Of a stretch of DNA of 64,000 nt, positions 1-11,928 are shown one piece after another. The stretch spans positions 39,432,356 to 39,496,355 of the forward strand of contig JAKGHH010000007.1 in NCBI GenBank assembly GCA_022828595.1, in the 5' to 3' direction. Position 1 is the stretch's first letter, and each line of letters begins with the position of its first letter. Made by a program: the position numbers and the translations under genes. The DNA comes from Nelumbo lutea (Eukaryota > Streptophyta > Magnoliopsida > Proteales > Nelumbonaceae). Below the pieces are notes generated by a model that saw only the letters and a list, made by a program, of their open reading frames with translations, had not been told where the DNA came from and did no database searches.

Positions 1-19
1 TTCATTACCATCTTTACCC

Positions 20-3000
20 TTGCATTGTAATGCAGATACGAATTCAGAAATAAAGTTAAAGGACAAAGCCAACTCTATGTCACTTTGGCATAAGAGGTTT
101 GGCCATGCTTTAGTTAATGTTTTGCATCATTTGAAAATTCTGAATTCTTGCACTAAACAATCTTTATTGCCCTGTGATGTATGTTCCTTTTCTAAACAGC
201 ATAGATTGTCATTTCCTACTAGTCATGTTCATACCAATAAACCTTTTGAATTAGTTCACTTAGACTTGTGGGGACCTTACAAACATGCATCATTGACTGG
301 TTCTCATTAGGGTTGTTCATGGGTTGGGTTGAGTCGGTTTACTGAGATTTTTCCAACTAACCCGACCTGGTCAGGTTACCTAAAATTGAAACCGAAACCG
401 ACCTTCTGTTAAGCAAAACCTACCTAGTCGGTTTGAGTCAGGTTGGGTCAGTTTGGGTCGGTTTCAACTCTAAGTTCAACCATGCTTGAGAGTCAAATTG
501 TATTAGAGATTGTGCTTGAGTTGAGGGGCTAAGGAGGGTGGACCAAGTTAGAATAGAAGCTATCAAGAAAATAGAAAGCCAAACTGTATTAGAGAAAGAA
601 GACTGAAATTTGTATATTTCAAGAAACCTTCTAATCTAAGTAAAAAAGGACACCTAATTATAATTGTAATTGGTTGCCTATTTGGTGTAAAAGACTATAG
701 AAACTAGGATTCTTTGATTCTTTTCTTTAAACTTTTCCAAAAAATTCCTTGTCTAGTTGTCTTACAATACTTGCCATTAATGTCATTCCTAATTAGAAGA
801 CTAGAAATTAAGTTAGGTTGTAACTAGGATAGAGACAACTTAGTTAAGTAGGAACTAAGTAGGTTGTAACTACTAACTAGGAACTAACTACTAACTACTA
901 TGTCGGTTCAGTTTGGGTCGGTTTCGATTTTCATGTGTGAAAAATGAAACTGACCCAAACCATCGGTTTATAATTTTTTACAACTTGAAACCGATCGGTA
1001 TTGAAGAAAACTCAGCCAACTCGAATTGGGTTGGTCCGAGTTGGTCGGTTTGGTCGGGTTGGGTCTTCTTATGAACGAACCTAGTTCTCATTATATGTTA
1101 ACAGTAGTGGATGACTACAGAAGGGCAAGTTGGACTTTCTTGTTAAAACACAAGAGTCAAACTTTTCAAACTTTAGTGCAATTTACCATTATTGTTGAAA
1201 CTTAGTTTGAGACAAAGATAAAATGTTTTCGATCAGACAATGGAACTAAGTTTTTAACAAATGAATTTCAATGTCTTTTACTTGAGATAGGAATTTTACA
1301 TCAAAAGTCATGTGTATATACCCCTCAACAAAATGGTGTAGTTCAAAGGAAGCATAAACACCTATTGCAAGTTGCAAGGGAACTTATGTTTCAATCAAAC
1401 TTATTAAGAAATTTTTGGAGATATTCTTTGCTTATGGCAACTTTCATAATTAACAGATTGCCAAGTGAGATTCTTAATTGGAAGACACTTTTTGAGATTT
1501 TATATAACAAAGCACCAGAGTATCATATGTTAAAGGTTTTTGGTTGCCTCAGATATGCAACAAATACTAAACTAACAAAAGATAAATTTTCAGCTAGAGC
1601 CTTTAAATGTGTTTTCATAGGCTATCAGCCTGGACAAAAGGCTTACAAGTGTATGATTAAACTTCCAAACAAGTTTTTACCTCTAGGGATGTCATCTTCT
1701 TCGAAAATGTTTTCCCTTTTAAACAAGAAACAGATTCCATCTTGCCTTTGCCCATGTCAACTGCTAACAGTGAACACGTATTTGAAGAATTTGTTATTCC
1801 ATAACCAATTTCACAGCCTAAACCTTCATCACTTGCACCTGATCTCATTCCTGATTTGGATTTAGAACTTACTGACCATTCAACACTAGACCAAATATCA
1901 GATGTTGAACCTGCAATTGAAATGCTACCACTTTAACCTGATTTAGACCTCCAACAAACCAGACACATTACTAGGATTAGGAATAAGCCAACCTGGATGA
2001 AAGACTTTGTTACTAATCTATCTTTTACTGATCCAACTGCTGCCAATACTTACTTACTTAGAACCACACCCACCAGTTCCAAACACACCCCTCAGACTTT
2101 TCCTTTCATTCACTCACCACTGTTTACATGTGATTACTTGTCCTTTCTAGTAAATGTTACAACTATTCAAGAACCAAAATCTTACAAAGAAGTCAGTGTT
2201 AAAGTAGAATGGTTGCAAGCAATGAACAAGGAGTTAGAGGCTTTAGAATCAAACCAAACCTGGGATTTGATGCCATTACCTGTAGGGAAGAAACCTATTG
2301 GCTCTAAATGGGTCTATAAGGTGAAACTGAAACCAGATGGGACAATTGACAGATGCAAGGCAAGATTGGTGGCCAAAGGGTACAATCAAGTTACTAGGGT
2401 AGACCATTTTGAAAGATTTTCTCCAGTAGCCAAGTTGGCTACTGTTAGAATTTATTTAGCTGTGGCAACTACATTTTCTTGGCCAATTCACCAGCTGGAT
2501 ATAAATAATGCTTTTTTGCATGGATTTCTCACAGAAGAAGTTTATATGTGGCCTCCATAAGGGTATACAAAGGCTAAAGAAGGATAAGTTTGCAAATTAA
2601 GGAGATCTCTTTATGGCCTTAAATAGGCTTACAAAGAATGAAATTCAAAATTTTGCAAGAAATTGCAAACTTATGGTTTTCTGTAATCACAACATGATCA
2701 TTGCCTTTTTACTTTGAAATCTTCCACCTATTTTCTAGCTCTACTTGTGTACGTGGATGATGTTTTAATTATAGGAACTTGTGAAGAGCATATCTTAGCT
2801 GCGAAGAAGTTTTTGGATATTGAATTCACCATCAAAGATCTTGGTCTTGCAAGATACTTCTTGGGAATTGAGATTGCACGCAGTGATACTAACACTTATA
2901 TTAATCAGAGAAAGATGCCTTAGATATTGTTACAGATGTTGGATTATTGGGTGCCAAGTCTACTGCAAGTCCTCTACCTAAAGGCCATAAATTCTCTTCT

Positions 3001-3708
3001 CAAGTAGGAAATCTTTTACTTGATCCTGACAAATATCGCAGATTGGTGAGAAGATTATTGTATTTGAATCTTACTCGACCGGATTTGACTTATACAGTTC
3101 AACAATTATGTCAATTCGTTAATTCACCCTGCAAAAGCCACTGGGAAGCAGCTCTACATGTTGTTAAATACTTAAAGGGCACACTCAGTAAGGGTCTTTA
3201 TTTTCCTGTCTAGAATTCTTTCAAGTTACAAGCGTTCAGTGATGCTGACTGGGCTTCCTACATTGACACTCGTCGTTCACTCACCAGATTCTATATTTAT
3301 CTTGGTCACTCTCTTATCTCATGGAAAACAAAAAAACAAACCACAGTGTCACGTTCTTCAGCAGAGGCTGAATATCGCAATATGGCTTCCACAGTCTGTG
3401 AGTTGCAATGGATAACTTATATTCTAAAAGATTTGCAAATTCCACTGCACCTTCTCATTCCTTTGTGGTGTGACAATCAGGCCGCCCTTCATAACACTGC
3501 CAACCCCATTTTCCATGAGAGAACAAAAAATTTGGAGATTGACTACCACTTGGTTTGCAATCAATTCAAACGGGGATTTGTTCGTCCTCAGCACATCTCT
3601 ACTAAACAACAAGTGGTAGACATATTTACCAAAGCTTTAGCTTCTCCTCAATTTCATTTGATGCTGTCCAATTTGGGCATGATGGATTTCCATCATAGTC
3701 CAACTTGA
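20..3708 (+). pseudogene. copia pol polyprotein remnant (IN-RT-RNase H)
   Basis: Decayed gag-pol polyprotein of a copia element, in pieces. Bases 20-307 give the GAG-pre-integrase part (LWHKRFGH, then CDVCSFSKQ and the start of integrase, HLDLWGP). After the inserted hAT element the frame resumes at 1084 with integrase core residues (VDDY, then RSDNG, then TPQQNGVVQRKH) and IN C-terminal FGCLRYA and FKCVFIGY. Reverse transcriptase follows from about 2170: WLQAMNKELEAL, KWVYKVKLKPDG, KARLVAKGY, QLDINNAFLHG and the catalytic LLVYVDDVLIIG at about 2740-2775. RNase H ([10 protein letters not shown], then WCDNQAA) ends at 3708. In-frame stops occur, for example inside the YGLK motif and just after EVYMWPP, and several frameshifts are needed. 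It is not functional. Confidence 0.88.
308..1083. mobile_element. non-autonomous hAT deletion derivative (776 bp)
   Basis: Ends TAGGGTTGTTCAT and ATGAACGAACCTA are imperfect inverted repeats of hAT (Ac-like) type. The flanking 8 bases GTTCTCAT occur at 300-307 and 1084-1091 and form a perfect target duplication. Removing the element rejoins the copia integrase frame. Its first 170 or so bases match 23478-23646 and its last 600 match about 28768-29356 of the large hAT element in this window. It is therefore a derivative of that family with the transposase region deleted. Confidence 0.9.
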
Positions 3709-3716
3709 GGGGGGGA

Positions 3717-4016
3717 TGTACAATACCTGTATATTCTTCCTGCATACTCAGTGCCGCTCACAGCTTATTACAGCTCATCATTTAGTTAGTTGTTAGCTTT
3801 ATATTATTCTTTTATTTTATAGGGTGAGGTGGCAAGTTTGTTAGAGAGTTTATTATTTTCTACATCATTCTTTTTTGTCAGCTTGTATATATATGTAGAG
3901 AGAAGGACCTTTGTTATTCATTAGCTTCTAGAATAATATTTTATAGAGCTTTTCCTTCTCTTCATTCTATTTTAGCTCAAGTTCAAATTGGATCTCTCCT
4001 TTAGGAACCCCTCGCA
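3717..4016 (+). repeat. copia 3' LTR
   Basis: Begins TGTACAATACC directly after a purine run (GAGGGGGGGA, about 3707-3716) that serves as the polypurine tract behind the RNase H stop. It holds a TATA-like stretch (TGTATATATATG near 3883). It ends around CCTCGCA, just before gypsy-coding sequence resumes. The right end is approximate because the other LTR is outside the window. Confidence 0.7.
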
Positions 4017-4028
4017 TCGACTAGTAAG

Positions 4029-6690
4029 ATTTCTCCAACTTAATTTTGATATTTTTGCTTGGCCAGCTGCTGACATGACCAATATTGACCCCTCTATAAT
4101 TACTCATTAACTTAGTATTAATTCAAATACTGGACCTATAATACAGAGAAAGAAACCTCACCCTAGATTGGTGGACCATTGATGAAGAAGCCGGGAAAAA
4201 TTCATACGTGAAGTAGAGTACTCGGATTAGAGAGCCAACACGGTACTAGTTAAGAAAAATCTACCTTTGTAACTGAAACTAGTTTATATTGTTACAAAGT
4301 CATGCCTTTTGGCCTTAAGAATGCTGGGATGGCCTTCTAGCAACTTGTAAATAAATTTTTTAAAAAATTAATAGGAAAAATAATTGAGGTTTATGTTGAT
4401 GACATGGTAGCTAAAAGTAGATTTTCTAACTCGCATATTGCCAACCTCACCGAGGTCTTTGTTGTTTTTAAGAAAATATAAACTACAACTCGACCTGAAT
4501 AAGTGCATATTTGGTTCACATTGGAGAAGTTCCTTGGATACATAATGACTTGACGTGGCATCAAAGCCAATCCAGAAATGGCCAAGCAATTCTGGATATG
4601 CAGCCTCCAAAGTTCATCAAGGAAGTCCATAGACATACTAGATAAGTCATGGCCCTTAGCTGCTTCATGTCTAGGTTGGTGGGAAGATGCCTACCCTTTT
4701 TTCAAACGATTAAGAAAAATAAGGACTTCAAGTGGACTGAGGAGTGCCAACCTGCATTAAACAAAATCAAAGAATACCTTATTTTGCCACTGTTATTAAC
4801 AAGGTTTGAGTTCAAGAATGAACTCCTTTTTGTATTTATCCGCTAGCAGCAAAATTGTCAACTTGGTGTTGGTCTAAACCATAGACAAAGTGTAGCAACA
4901 TGTTTACTACATAAGTAGGGCCTTACATGTAGTCAAGGCTCATGTTCTAGCCAACTTCATCACAAAGTGTATGTTTAGCTCACTGACCCCAGAATCGTAC
5001 GAACCACTGACTAGTGCAGAGGTGTCCACTAGTGTAGAACCTTCATCCAAACCAGAAGAACCCTAGATCTTCCATGTAGATGGTTCGTCCAACCAAAAGG
5101 GGAGCGAAACCAGACTGATCCTATTGAGGCCTGATGAGGTAAAGCTTAAGTATACGCTTAGATTCAGATTCCAAGTGCAAACAACCAAGCTGAAAATGAG
5201 GCACTGATAGCCAGACTGTCCCTTTTTAAAGAGATCAGCGTGAAGAATATTGAAACCTGCAACGATTCCCAGCTCGTCATCAACTAAGTTAGTGGATAAT
5301 ATAAAGCTTGGGAGCTAACAATGATCAAATACTTAATGAAGGTACAAGAGCTCATACAACCATTTGATTCATTCTCCATACACCAGATCCTGAGGTCCAA
5401 AAATGCTCAAATCAATGTACTTTCAAAGCTAAGCAATTCTACAAACAATGCCTAGAGAACAGTCAACATTGAAGACTTGTCGCACCCTAGTATAGAGAAG
5501 GTGGTAGAGGTAGAAGTTACACATACAAGTAGCGGAGACAAGTTAGATCAACCCCACCATGGAGTACTTGCACCACATAACACTACCTACCAACCGAAGT
5601 GAAGCTTGAAAGATTGAAACGAAATTTGCTCGCTATGTCATCATCGACGATCAGATGTACCAAAGGTCCTTCACTCTCCCTACCTCCGGCGCCTCTAACC
5701 TACCGAGGCAGAGTATGTACTTTAGGGGATCCATGAGGGAATATACAACGAACACTTGGGAGGCAGGTTGCTCATCTAGAAAGCTCTTCGGTAAGGCTAC
5801 TACTAGCCAAATATGAAGGAAGACGTTTTCTAATTGGTCCAACGGTGTGATCGCTATCAACACTACACCAATGTACCTTAGCAACCTACCCACCAATCTA
5901 CAATACCTCACAAGCCCATGGCCATTCGCTCAATGGGGAATCGATATCCTCGACCCATTCCCTTCAACTATCAGACAAAGGAGGTTCCTCATTGCGGCCA
6001 TCGACTACTTCACCAAATGGGTAGAAGTCAAACCACTTGCAGCCATTACAGCTTGGGACATCCAAAGCTTCTTCTTTTGGAAGAGTATCATTTGTCGATT
6101 CGGGCTGCCTCGAGTTCTAATCTCTAATAATGGCAAGAAGTTTTCTGATTACAAGTTCCAAGACTACTATGTTGAGTTAGGGATACAACAGAACTTCACC
6201 TCCATTGCATATCCTCAAGCCAACAGACATGCCAAGGTGACTAACTGAACTACCCTTCGCAGTTTGAAGACCCAGCTTGCTCGAGCTAAGGGAAAATGGG
6301 TGGACCACTAGCATACCATGGACATACCGGACTATGAGTAGGACAACAACAAGGAGACACCCTTCAACCTCACTTTTAGTACTGAGATAGTCATCCCCTC
6401 CAAGATTGAGCTATCGACCTTAAGGTCCAAAACTTATGATGAGGATGAGATCGATAATGAACTCCAAACAAACTTGGACCTCATAGAGGAGGTACAGGTT
6501 CAAACCCTGGTCCGGACTATAGCTTACCAGCAAAGTGTAACTCGCTATCATAATGCCCGAGTCAAAAGGCGTTTGCTTTTGAACAAGAGACATAGTACTT
6601 CAGAAGGTCATGGTTCCCAAACTAAGTTCTGGAAAGCTTGGTTCGAACTAGGAAGGGCCCTATAGAGGGACTAAGGCATTAGGACCTATC
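4029..6690 (+). pseudogene. Tat-type gypsy pol remnant (RT, RNase H, integrase)
   Basis: Decayed polyprotein. The frame starts with FDIFAWPAADMTNIDP near 4050 and FIREVEYSD near 4200. It then jumps from VLVKK directly to YKVMPFGLKNAGMAF (about 4290-4340), so the central RT core of roughly 75 residues is deleted. The catalytic motif EVYVDDMVAKS is at about 4387-4420. RNase H connection residues follow to 4846. A second RNase H-like stretch (FHVDGSSNQKGS, about 5070) is typical of the Tat lineage. Integrase is at 5847-6650, with PWPFAQWGIDILDPFP, AIDYFTKWVEV, RFGLPRVLISNNGKKF and AYPQANRHAKVTN; the stop at 6246 and others break it. The order of domains and the VDGSS motif support Tat; exact family assignment is not possible by eye. 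Confidence 0.8.
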
Positions 6691-7149
6691 ACATACGAGC
6701 TCTAAACCCTAGAGGGGAGGTCGGTGCCCTGTACGAAACACCAAACATCTTAAAAGGTGCTACATAGAGAGTTTCGAGCTCACTAATATGATTTACTTCA
6801 TCATTCTACTATGATCAATGCCAATTTGATTCATGTCAATCCGCTTTTTCGATCTTGGTCTAAATGACCTCCATTTTATGTGACCTCGGTCTAAATGACC
6901 TCACCTCATCCACATCACTTTAGGCACCCCGATTGGGTGAAAACCCAGCTAATTGGGATAATTCATTTTATTTCTTAGTCGCTTGGAAATCAAGAAGATG
7001 ACCACCACAAGGTATTGAACAAAAAAGAGTTTGTTTCATTACTTCAAAATATATACAATACGATAGTTCAAAAAGAATAGGAGAAAAGTTGACCTTGCAA
7101 GTCTGACTATGCAAGTAAGGAACAAAAAATTAGAGGATCAAAGGCCTAG

Positions 7150-9061
7150 GGTATATAAGTTTGATTGAAAAAAAAAAAAAACAGAAGCCTAAGTGTTGTT
7201 GGGAGCATGCCGTTTGCTCTACCATCCTCTTCACCACCTTCATTGTCATCTTCACCATCCTCCTCATCCTCCTCGAAGTCACCTTCCTTATCTGCCTTCT
7301 TCACTATCTCATCACTAATGGTTGAAGCCTTCATCTTTCCCAAATTACACTTTGAGAAGAACGGGCTCACAAGTTGGTAGCACAATTTGAAGCCCCTGTT
7401 TAAAGTAGTGGTGGTGTACTCATTCTTATCTTCTCAGAACTAGTCCAAAACAAAGTACTCCTCCACACCCTTTGCCTTAGCGGCCCTGACATCATCAATA
7501 AACTTAAAACTCCACTTGGAGAGCTTGGCCTCCTTCTACTCTAAGTTGTTCATGAGCATAGTAACGTTATTCTCAAACTCGACTAGCTTCTTTGATAGCT
7601 TGTCCTTATAGGATCCTCCCTCTCATGTTCTAGTGCTGCCAAACCAGACTCCAACTCAGTCCCAAAAGCTTCGACAGTTGTCCTCACCCTGACCAGCTAT
7701 GCCCGGGAACTCTCTACCTCTTTCTTGGAGCCTCATATTGATGAGAGGAAGTCTCCACACTTCCCATCAGCACCCAAGCCATGTTGTTGTCTTAGAAAAG
7801 GAGTTCTGATTAGAAAATCCTGCGAATAGAAGAAGAAAACAATGAAGGACAAGTACATCCCGTCAGAATGCATCGACTAAGCTTGCTATCGAGCACCGGA
7901 GTGGCCTGATAGTTATACTCCCTCATGTTGTCGGGGAGGAGGACCCCATGGCCCAAGTTGAGTGTTACCCTTAGATCTTGGGTCCTATCAATAGTTTTCA
8001 CTGACCACCCCGGGCTCAACGCCAATGCCTACTGTTCGTCTGCACCAACAATAGGCCCCAATGCTTCGACCGTCTATATGCTCAGGACCAAGGAAGCCTG
8101 CTCATCGAGGTGGACCTCCATGTTGATGGGATCCATGGGTACATCCTCCTACCTCTCCTCAACATCAACAAGATCGATGTGAATGACCTTTGTAGGTGCC
8201 CGCTCAGCCAACCCGTTTTGCTCGTCGTCTTTAACTTGAGAAGCACTACCCTAGGTGACCTTCCCCTTCTTCCTCCTTAGCGTACCTAGGACTCTGGTAG
8301 TGTCCACGTATGCCATCTTACTTGCAAAAGACAAAGGTAGGTGAAAAACATCCAAGTATGAAGCTACGACCTACTTTCTTAGCTAAGGCCAGCTCGATCT
8401 AATGCCTCCTCAGCTAGGAAATCTCCAACCTACAACTTCTTGCTAACTAGGTCTTTCACCTAGGCCTCTAGCAACTCATCCAAGGACTCCCTACGTCATG
8501 GAGAATTGTCCTCCATTTTGAGGCAAAAAGGCTACCCTCCTTCAGCAATAATATAGAAAAATTTCCTCTTCCACATCAGCACTTTGGAGGGGAAGCCACA
8601 CAACATCTTGTGCCTAGAGTGGTAGGATAGGTAGAAGAAACCCTTCTCGCTAGCCAAGTTCTTTATTTGGCAGAGACTAGTGGAGATTTTTATGTCAAAA
8701 GGGAGGTTGAATTGGTGGCAGACCAATATGGTGCTGATTAGGGTCCTAATTGAGTTCGGGTGGAGTTGACCTAAGGTTATAAATAGTAGTTAAGAACCTC
8801 AAGGATGAAAGGGTGAAGAGGAAACCTAAGACCAACTACTAAGGCCTGCTCGTAGATGCAGATTTCACTTTTATCATGGTCCCAATGTTGATGATCGAAG
8901 CTCAGGAGAATGATGTCAAGGTCGTTAGGGATTTGGTACTACTACATTATCAATTGGAACTAGTGGTCCCTTATGGGAGCCTCGAACTCCTGAACTAAGG
9001 ACCCCTCCCCGGCTTGGGTGTCACCTTGTTCCTCACTCTCATACCCAAAATAGGACATCAT
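7150..9061 (-). pseudogene. antisense ORF of Tat element (putative gypsy-type transposon protein)
   Basis: Read on the - strand from ATG at 9061, the sequence gives MMSYFGYESEEQGD. It continues with EQALVVGLRFPLHPFILEVL (about 8790-8860), then ISTILVCHQFNLPF and, at 8532-8726, FYLSYHSRHKMLCGFPSKV followed by LMWKRKFFYII. This is the hydrophobic pattern of the plant-specific 'putative gypsy type transposon' proteins. A segment with few charged motifs follows (7810-8025). The frame ends in a strongly acidic run, EEDEEDGEDDNEGGEEDG, near 7240-7300. Several stops and frameshifts interrupt it. Such antisense frames between pol and the 3' LTR are known from Grande and Retand elements; their role is not established. 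The family label is my recognition, not a search result. Confidence 0.6.
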
Positions 9062-9531
9062 GGAAAGACAAAAAAGAACAAAGGAAGAGATGAAAAGGAC
9101 TCACCCAAAGAAAAACAAGAGACCTAACCGACTTCATTGGACTCCTCAAACATGCTCCGAGCTCCCCGATCTCTCTACAATGCAACTCTTGCACAAGACA
9201 AGTGAAAATGATCCCCTAGCTCCACATTTGTAGGAAAAAGACTCGAATAATCAATGGCTCAGATCCATTTGATCCGATAGTCACAAAGGGCATTTCAAGG
9301 TCCAAAATCAGTTTAATGCATTTTTTGGAGTCCACAACAGCTAATTTTTGCATTACATTCACACGTACCCACCATGCGATCTGTTAGACGGTTCCAATTC
9401 GATGAATCAAACTAGCACAAATCCACAACCTAGCAAAAACTCGATTCTGGAGCATCTAACAAAAGCCACCTTTGACCAAATTACTTCCTTTGCCCAAGCT
9501 TCTCATCTTAAGCTCGAAAGTGGGAGGTAAT

Positions 9532-10198
9532 TGAGGAAGGGTAAAATGATCCTCCAATAACAAGTTTCCATGTGGCATCTAAAACCATCAGCATCACATG
9601 TGGCACGACCTCACTTGAATGCTCCTTGATAGATCAGATTATGCTGCTAGAGTAACTCCGACCTCACTTAAGAGCAAATTGGTAGATTGGCTTATCAACG
9701 TCTACTAATTGCCCTGAACACCAATCTACCTCTCCAACCTAGGCAACCCAAAACTTAAGGGATCGTGCTGACCTTGGATTATTCTAACCTACGTGGCACA
9801 CTTTTCCTTATTTGTCTACAACTTAGTGCCCTTGAAACCCGCACAGACACGAAGCCCACCTGGCAACGATCAACCTAGTTTCGTTTGCCTTAAGCTCTAT
9901 CATCTCCAAACGTGTCAGACACACCTCAAGCGAGCCTTGAAGTCTATATAAGGGTGATCCCTCACCCTTAAAAGGTACGCTCACTTTTCCTTTTTTTTTT
10001 TTGCATACTAGCTTTCCTACTCATCTGTTTCCATCCACTTCGTTAGCTCAGTGGTAATTTGACCATTGGATTCCCCTGCTCGATTCATCCCCCTAGACTC
10101 TCTGATGTGTTCTCGTCTTGCATATTCAACTTGCCAACATCTCCCAAAGATATCCGAGCTATCAATGCTAGCAGGGATTTAGTGTGGATTGACCCTCA
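9532..10198 (+). repeat. Tat-type gypsy 3' LTR
   Basis: Starts TGAGGAAGGG after the purine-rich AAAGTGGGAGGTAAT (about 9518-9531) and ends near TTGACCCTCA at 10198. Length is about 667 bp. It contains a TATA box and downstream pyrimidine-rich leader. Boundaries are judged from TG/CA and the purine tract only, since the partner LTR is out of the window. Confidence 0.6.
9945..9952 (+). promoter_or_regulatory. TATA box of the Tat LTR promoter
   Basis: TATATAAG within AGTCTATATAAGGGTGATCC, about 250 bp before the LTR end. A T-rich tract (9988-10003) follows, consistent with an LTR promoter with a short R-U5 leader. Confidence 0.6.
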
Positions 10199-10627
10199 AT
10201 AATTATAAAGATTCTTGGGGGTGCTAAAATTTTCTATCCATCTCTTATCTTATTTGACATACCAATTAATTGCTAATGATATGATAAATTCCATTTTTTT
10301 TTTGTGTCAAGCATCACTTGGTAACAAAGGCAATATGATTCGTAGTAATATAATGTTAAAAATAAAAAATATGGCTATTTTAATGGTATACACTGTTTTA
10401 TGGATATATGTATAGTTAATGTTATGTTTTCCCATCTTGTTGAATCAAACTATTAGACACAGGTTGGATCGAACTATTATGTCCATGTCATCGTTTGTCC
10501 TGGTGCAAGGTATGTGCTCTCTACAAATGCACATCACGCCCCCTATTGTGCATCTTGGTTCAGGGAACGTGCACACCTGAGTTCATATAGTACCCCTTGT
10601 TTTGTCATGGTGCAAGGGATGTGAAAT
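10199..10627. other. non-coding interval, nothing recognised
   Basis: AT-rich sequence followed by a stretch with repeated 'gtgcaagg.atgtg' wording. The short open frame at 10215-10415 has no recognisable motif. Confidence 0.5.
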
Positions 10628-11140
10628 TAGGGATGGACATTTTTCTCGTAAAACTGGAGCCTCACCTTTTCCTGCCCCAAACAGGCCAAGTTTCCCCGAT
10701 GCTAAATGGTGTTGGGGCAGGGATAGGAAAATTATTTTTGCCCCAAGGTAGGAACAGGGTTTGTACATAATTCTTTGAATCCAATGGTAAATTAGTAAAA
10801 TACCCATAGGGTTAATATTAATTTTTAAAATATATCTATGTTTCCCCCAAATTCCTAAAATCCAAAGATCACATAATTCTATTTCTAAAATAGCTCAAAA
10901 TTGTAATCATCCAATTCCTAAGATACCCCAAATTTTCCATAATCCTATTTTTAAAATATCTTGAAATTAAATGTATTTTTAGATGATTGCCTTGGGGTGG
11001 GAAAAATTCATGGATTCCCTATTTCCAACAAGGGAATGGGTGTCCCATCCCAAACCAACCCCGTCACCAAAGACAAGGTTGGGATGAGGCAATGATGGGA
11101 AAGGGGCTCCGCCCTAAACCCGCCCCTTTTGCCATTCCTA
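10628..11140. mobile_element. non-autonomous hAT element, 513 bp
   Basis: The left end TAGGGATGGACA and the right end, which reads TAGGAATGGCAA on the other strand, form a short inverted repeat. The 8-base TGTGAAAT at 10620-10627 is repeated exactly at 11141-11148. This is the 8-bp duplication expected for hAT. The interior is rich in GGGGC/GCCCC words and has no coding potential. Confidence 0.85.
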
Positions 11141-11304
11141 TGTGAAATCCACAATACACATGATGTCTTATAGAGTGCATCATGGTGCATGATCAACTCT
11201 GAATTGTGATGCCACATACATGACAAAGGTTGTCCTTGCTAGCAAAGTAAATTAGAGCCTTGTGAGACCATTGTTTGCCTCAGCAGCTCAATGATGAAGC
11301 TTTA

Positions 11305-11431
11305 AGCTGTGTTTGGTTTCAAGGAAAAAGTAGGGAAAGAAAGGGTAGTTAGGGAAACCTTTACATACCTTGTATAGGTTTTCCTGCTTTCCTTTCCTTT
11401 CACGACCTTTTCCTTCAAACCAAACATAGCC
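11305..11431. mobile_element. PIF/Harbinger-like (Tourist) MITE, 127 bp, copy 1
   Basis: Ends AGCTGTGTTTGGTTT and AAACCAAACATAGCC are inverted repeats. TTA flanks both sides (11302-11304 and 11432-11434). A second copy of the same family lies at 14574-14702. The element is almost a perfect palindrome and is non-coding. Confidence 0.85.
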
Positions 11432-11528
11432 TTAAGGCATTTCAACCTATCGAGTTTTACCATCTTCCATTGCAAAGCAACAACATAGAGATGAAAGGCA
11501 TGCCCATTTTGACTGATAGAAACCTTAA

Positions 11529-11928
11529 GGCCCCGTTCGTTTTTCGGTAAGTTATTTACTTGGGTAAGTGCAATTACCTAGGTAAATTTTTCCTAGGAAA
11601 CACTTACCCAAGTAAGTGCATTTACCCATGCTCTTTTATTTCCTTGGTAAATAAAGCAATGACCATTTTAGCCATAGAAATCCATTATTAAAAATGGCAT
11701 TTTTGTCCCATTCAAGTGTTGGCAACTTTTCTATTATGTGGGAAATTTATTTACCCACCTAGGAGATGGGTATCACTTTTCGGGGTAAATGATACCCAGG
11801 AAAATAAACTTTCTCTGATCCCCACATAAAACTAAAAAAAAAAAAAATATGGGATTCTTGGTCAATGGGAACCAAAATCCTATTTACCAAATTTCCCCTC
11901 TCTCCAAATTCAAAAAAAGAATACCCCC
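11529..11928. mobile_element. Harbinger-like MITE, 400 bp, copy 1
   Basis: Ends GGCCCCGTTCGTTTTTC and, on the other strand, GGGGGTATTCTTTTTTTG are imperfect inverted repeats. TAA flanks both sides (11526-11528 and 11929-11931). It aligns along its length with 15904-16291, including the shared words GTCCCATTCAAGTGTTGGCAA and TTCTTGGTCAATGGGAACCA. The superfamily is inferred from the 3-bp TAA duplication. Confidence 0.8.

Larger units (their letters stand above)
1..4016 (+). mobile_element. Ty1/copia retrotransposon, 5'-truncated by the window edge
   Basis: The order is GAG-pre-integrase, integrase, reverse transcriptase, RNase H, polypurine tract and 3' LTR, which is the copia order. The 5' LTR, gag and protease would lie left of base 1. 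The downstream sequence resumes in a Tat-type gypsy reading frame (DIFAWPAADMTNIDP near 4050). The copia element therefore appears to have inserted into that gypsy's reverse transcriptase region. The integrase part is interrupted by a hAT derivative at 308-1083. The right boundary near 4016 is inferred from the CA dinucleotide ahead of the gypsy frame; a target duplication cannot be tested because the left end is absent. Confidence 0.85.
4017..10198 (+). mobile_element. Tat-lineage Ty3/gypsy retrotransposon, right-hand part
   Basis: Pol on the + strand (RT, RNase H, a second RNase H-like segment with HVDGSSN, integrase) is followed by a long spacer. The spacer holds an antisense ORF and ends in an LTR. 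This layout, with pol, then an antisense ORF, then the 3' LTR, is known for Tat/Retand/Grande-type plant elements. The left half, including the 5' LTR and gag, lies beyond the copia element inserted at 4016 and outside the window. The element is old: every domain has stops. Confidence 0.75.

Noticed and set aside
7165..7380. Ser-rich plus-strand open frame
   Set aside because: It is the reverse reading of the acidic minus-strand tail of the antisense ORF (EEDEEDGEDD).
10036..10095. GTTAGCTCAGTGGT followed by GCTCGATTC, like tRNA A and B boxes
   Set aside because: It lies in the Tat LTR leader, the two boxes are too close, and no acceptor or anticodon stem can be formed, so neither a tRNA nor a SINE is called.
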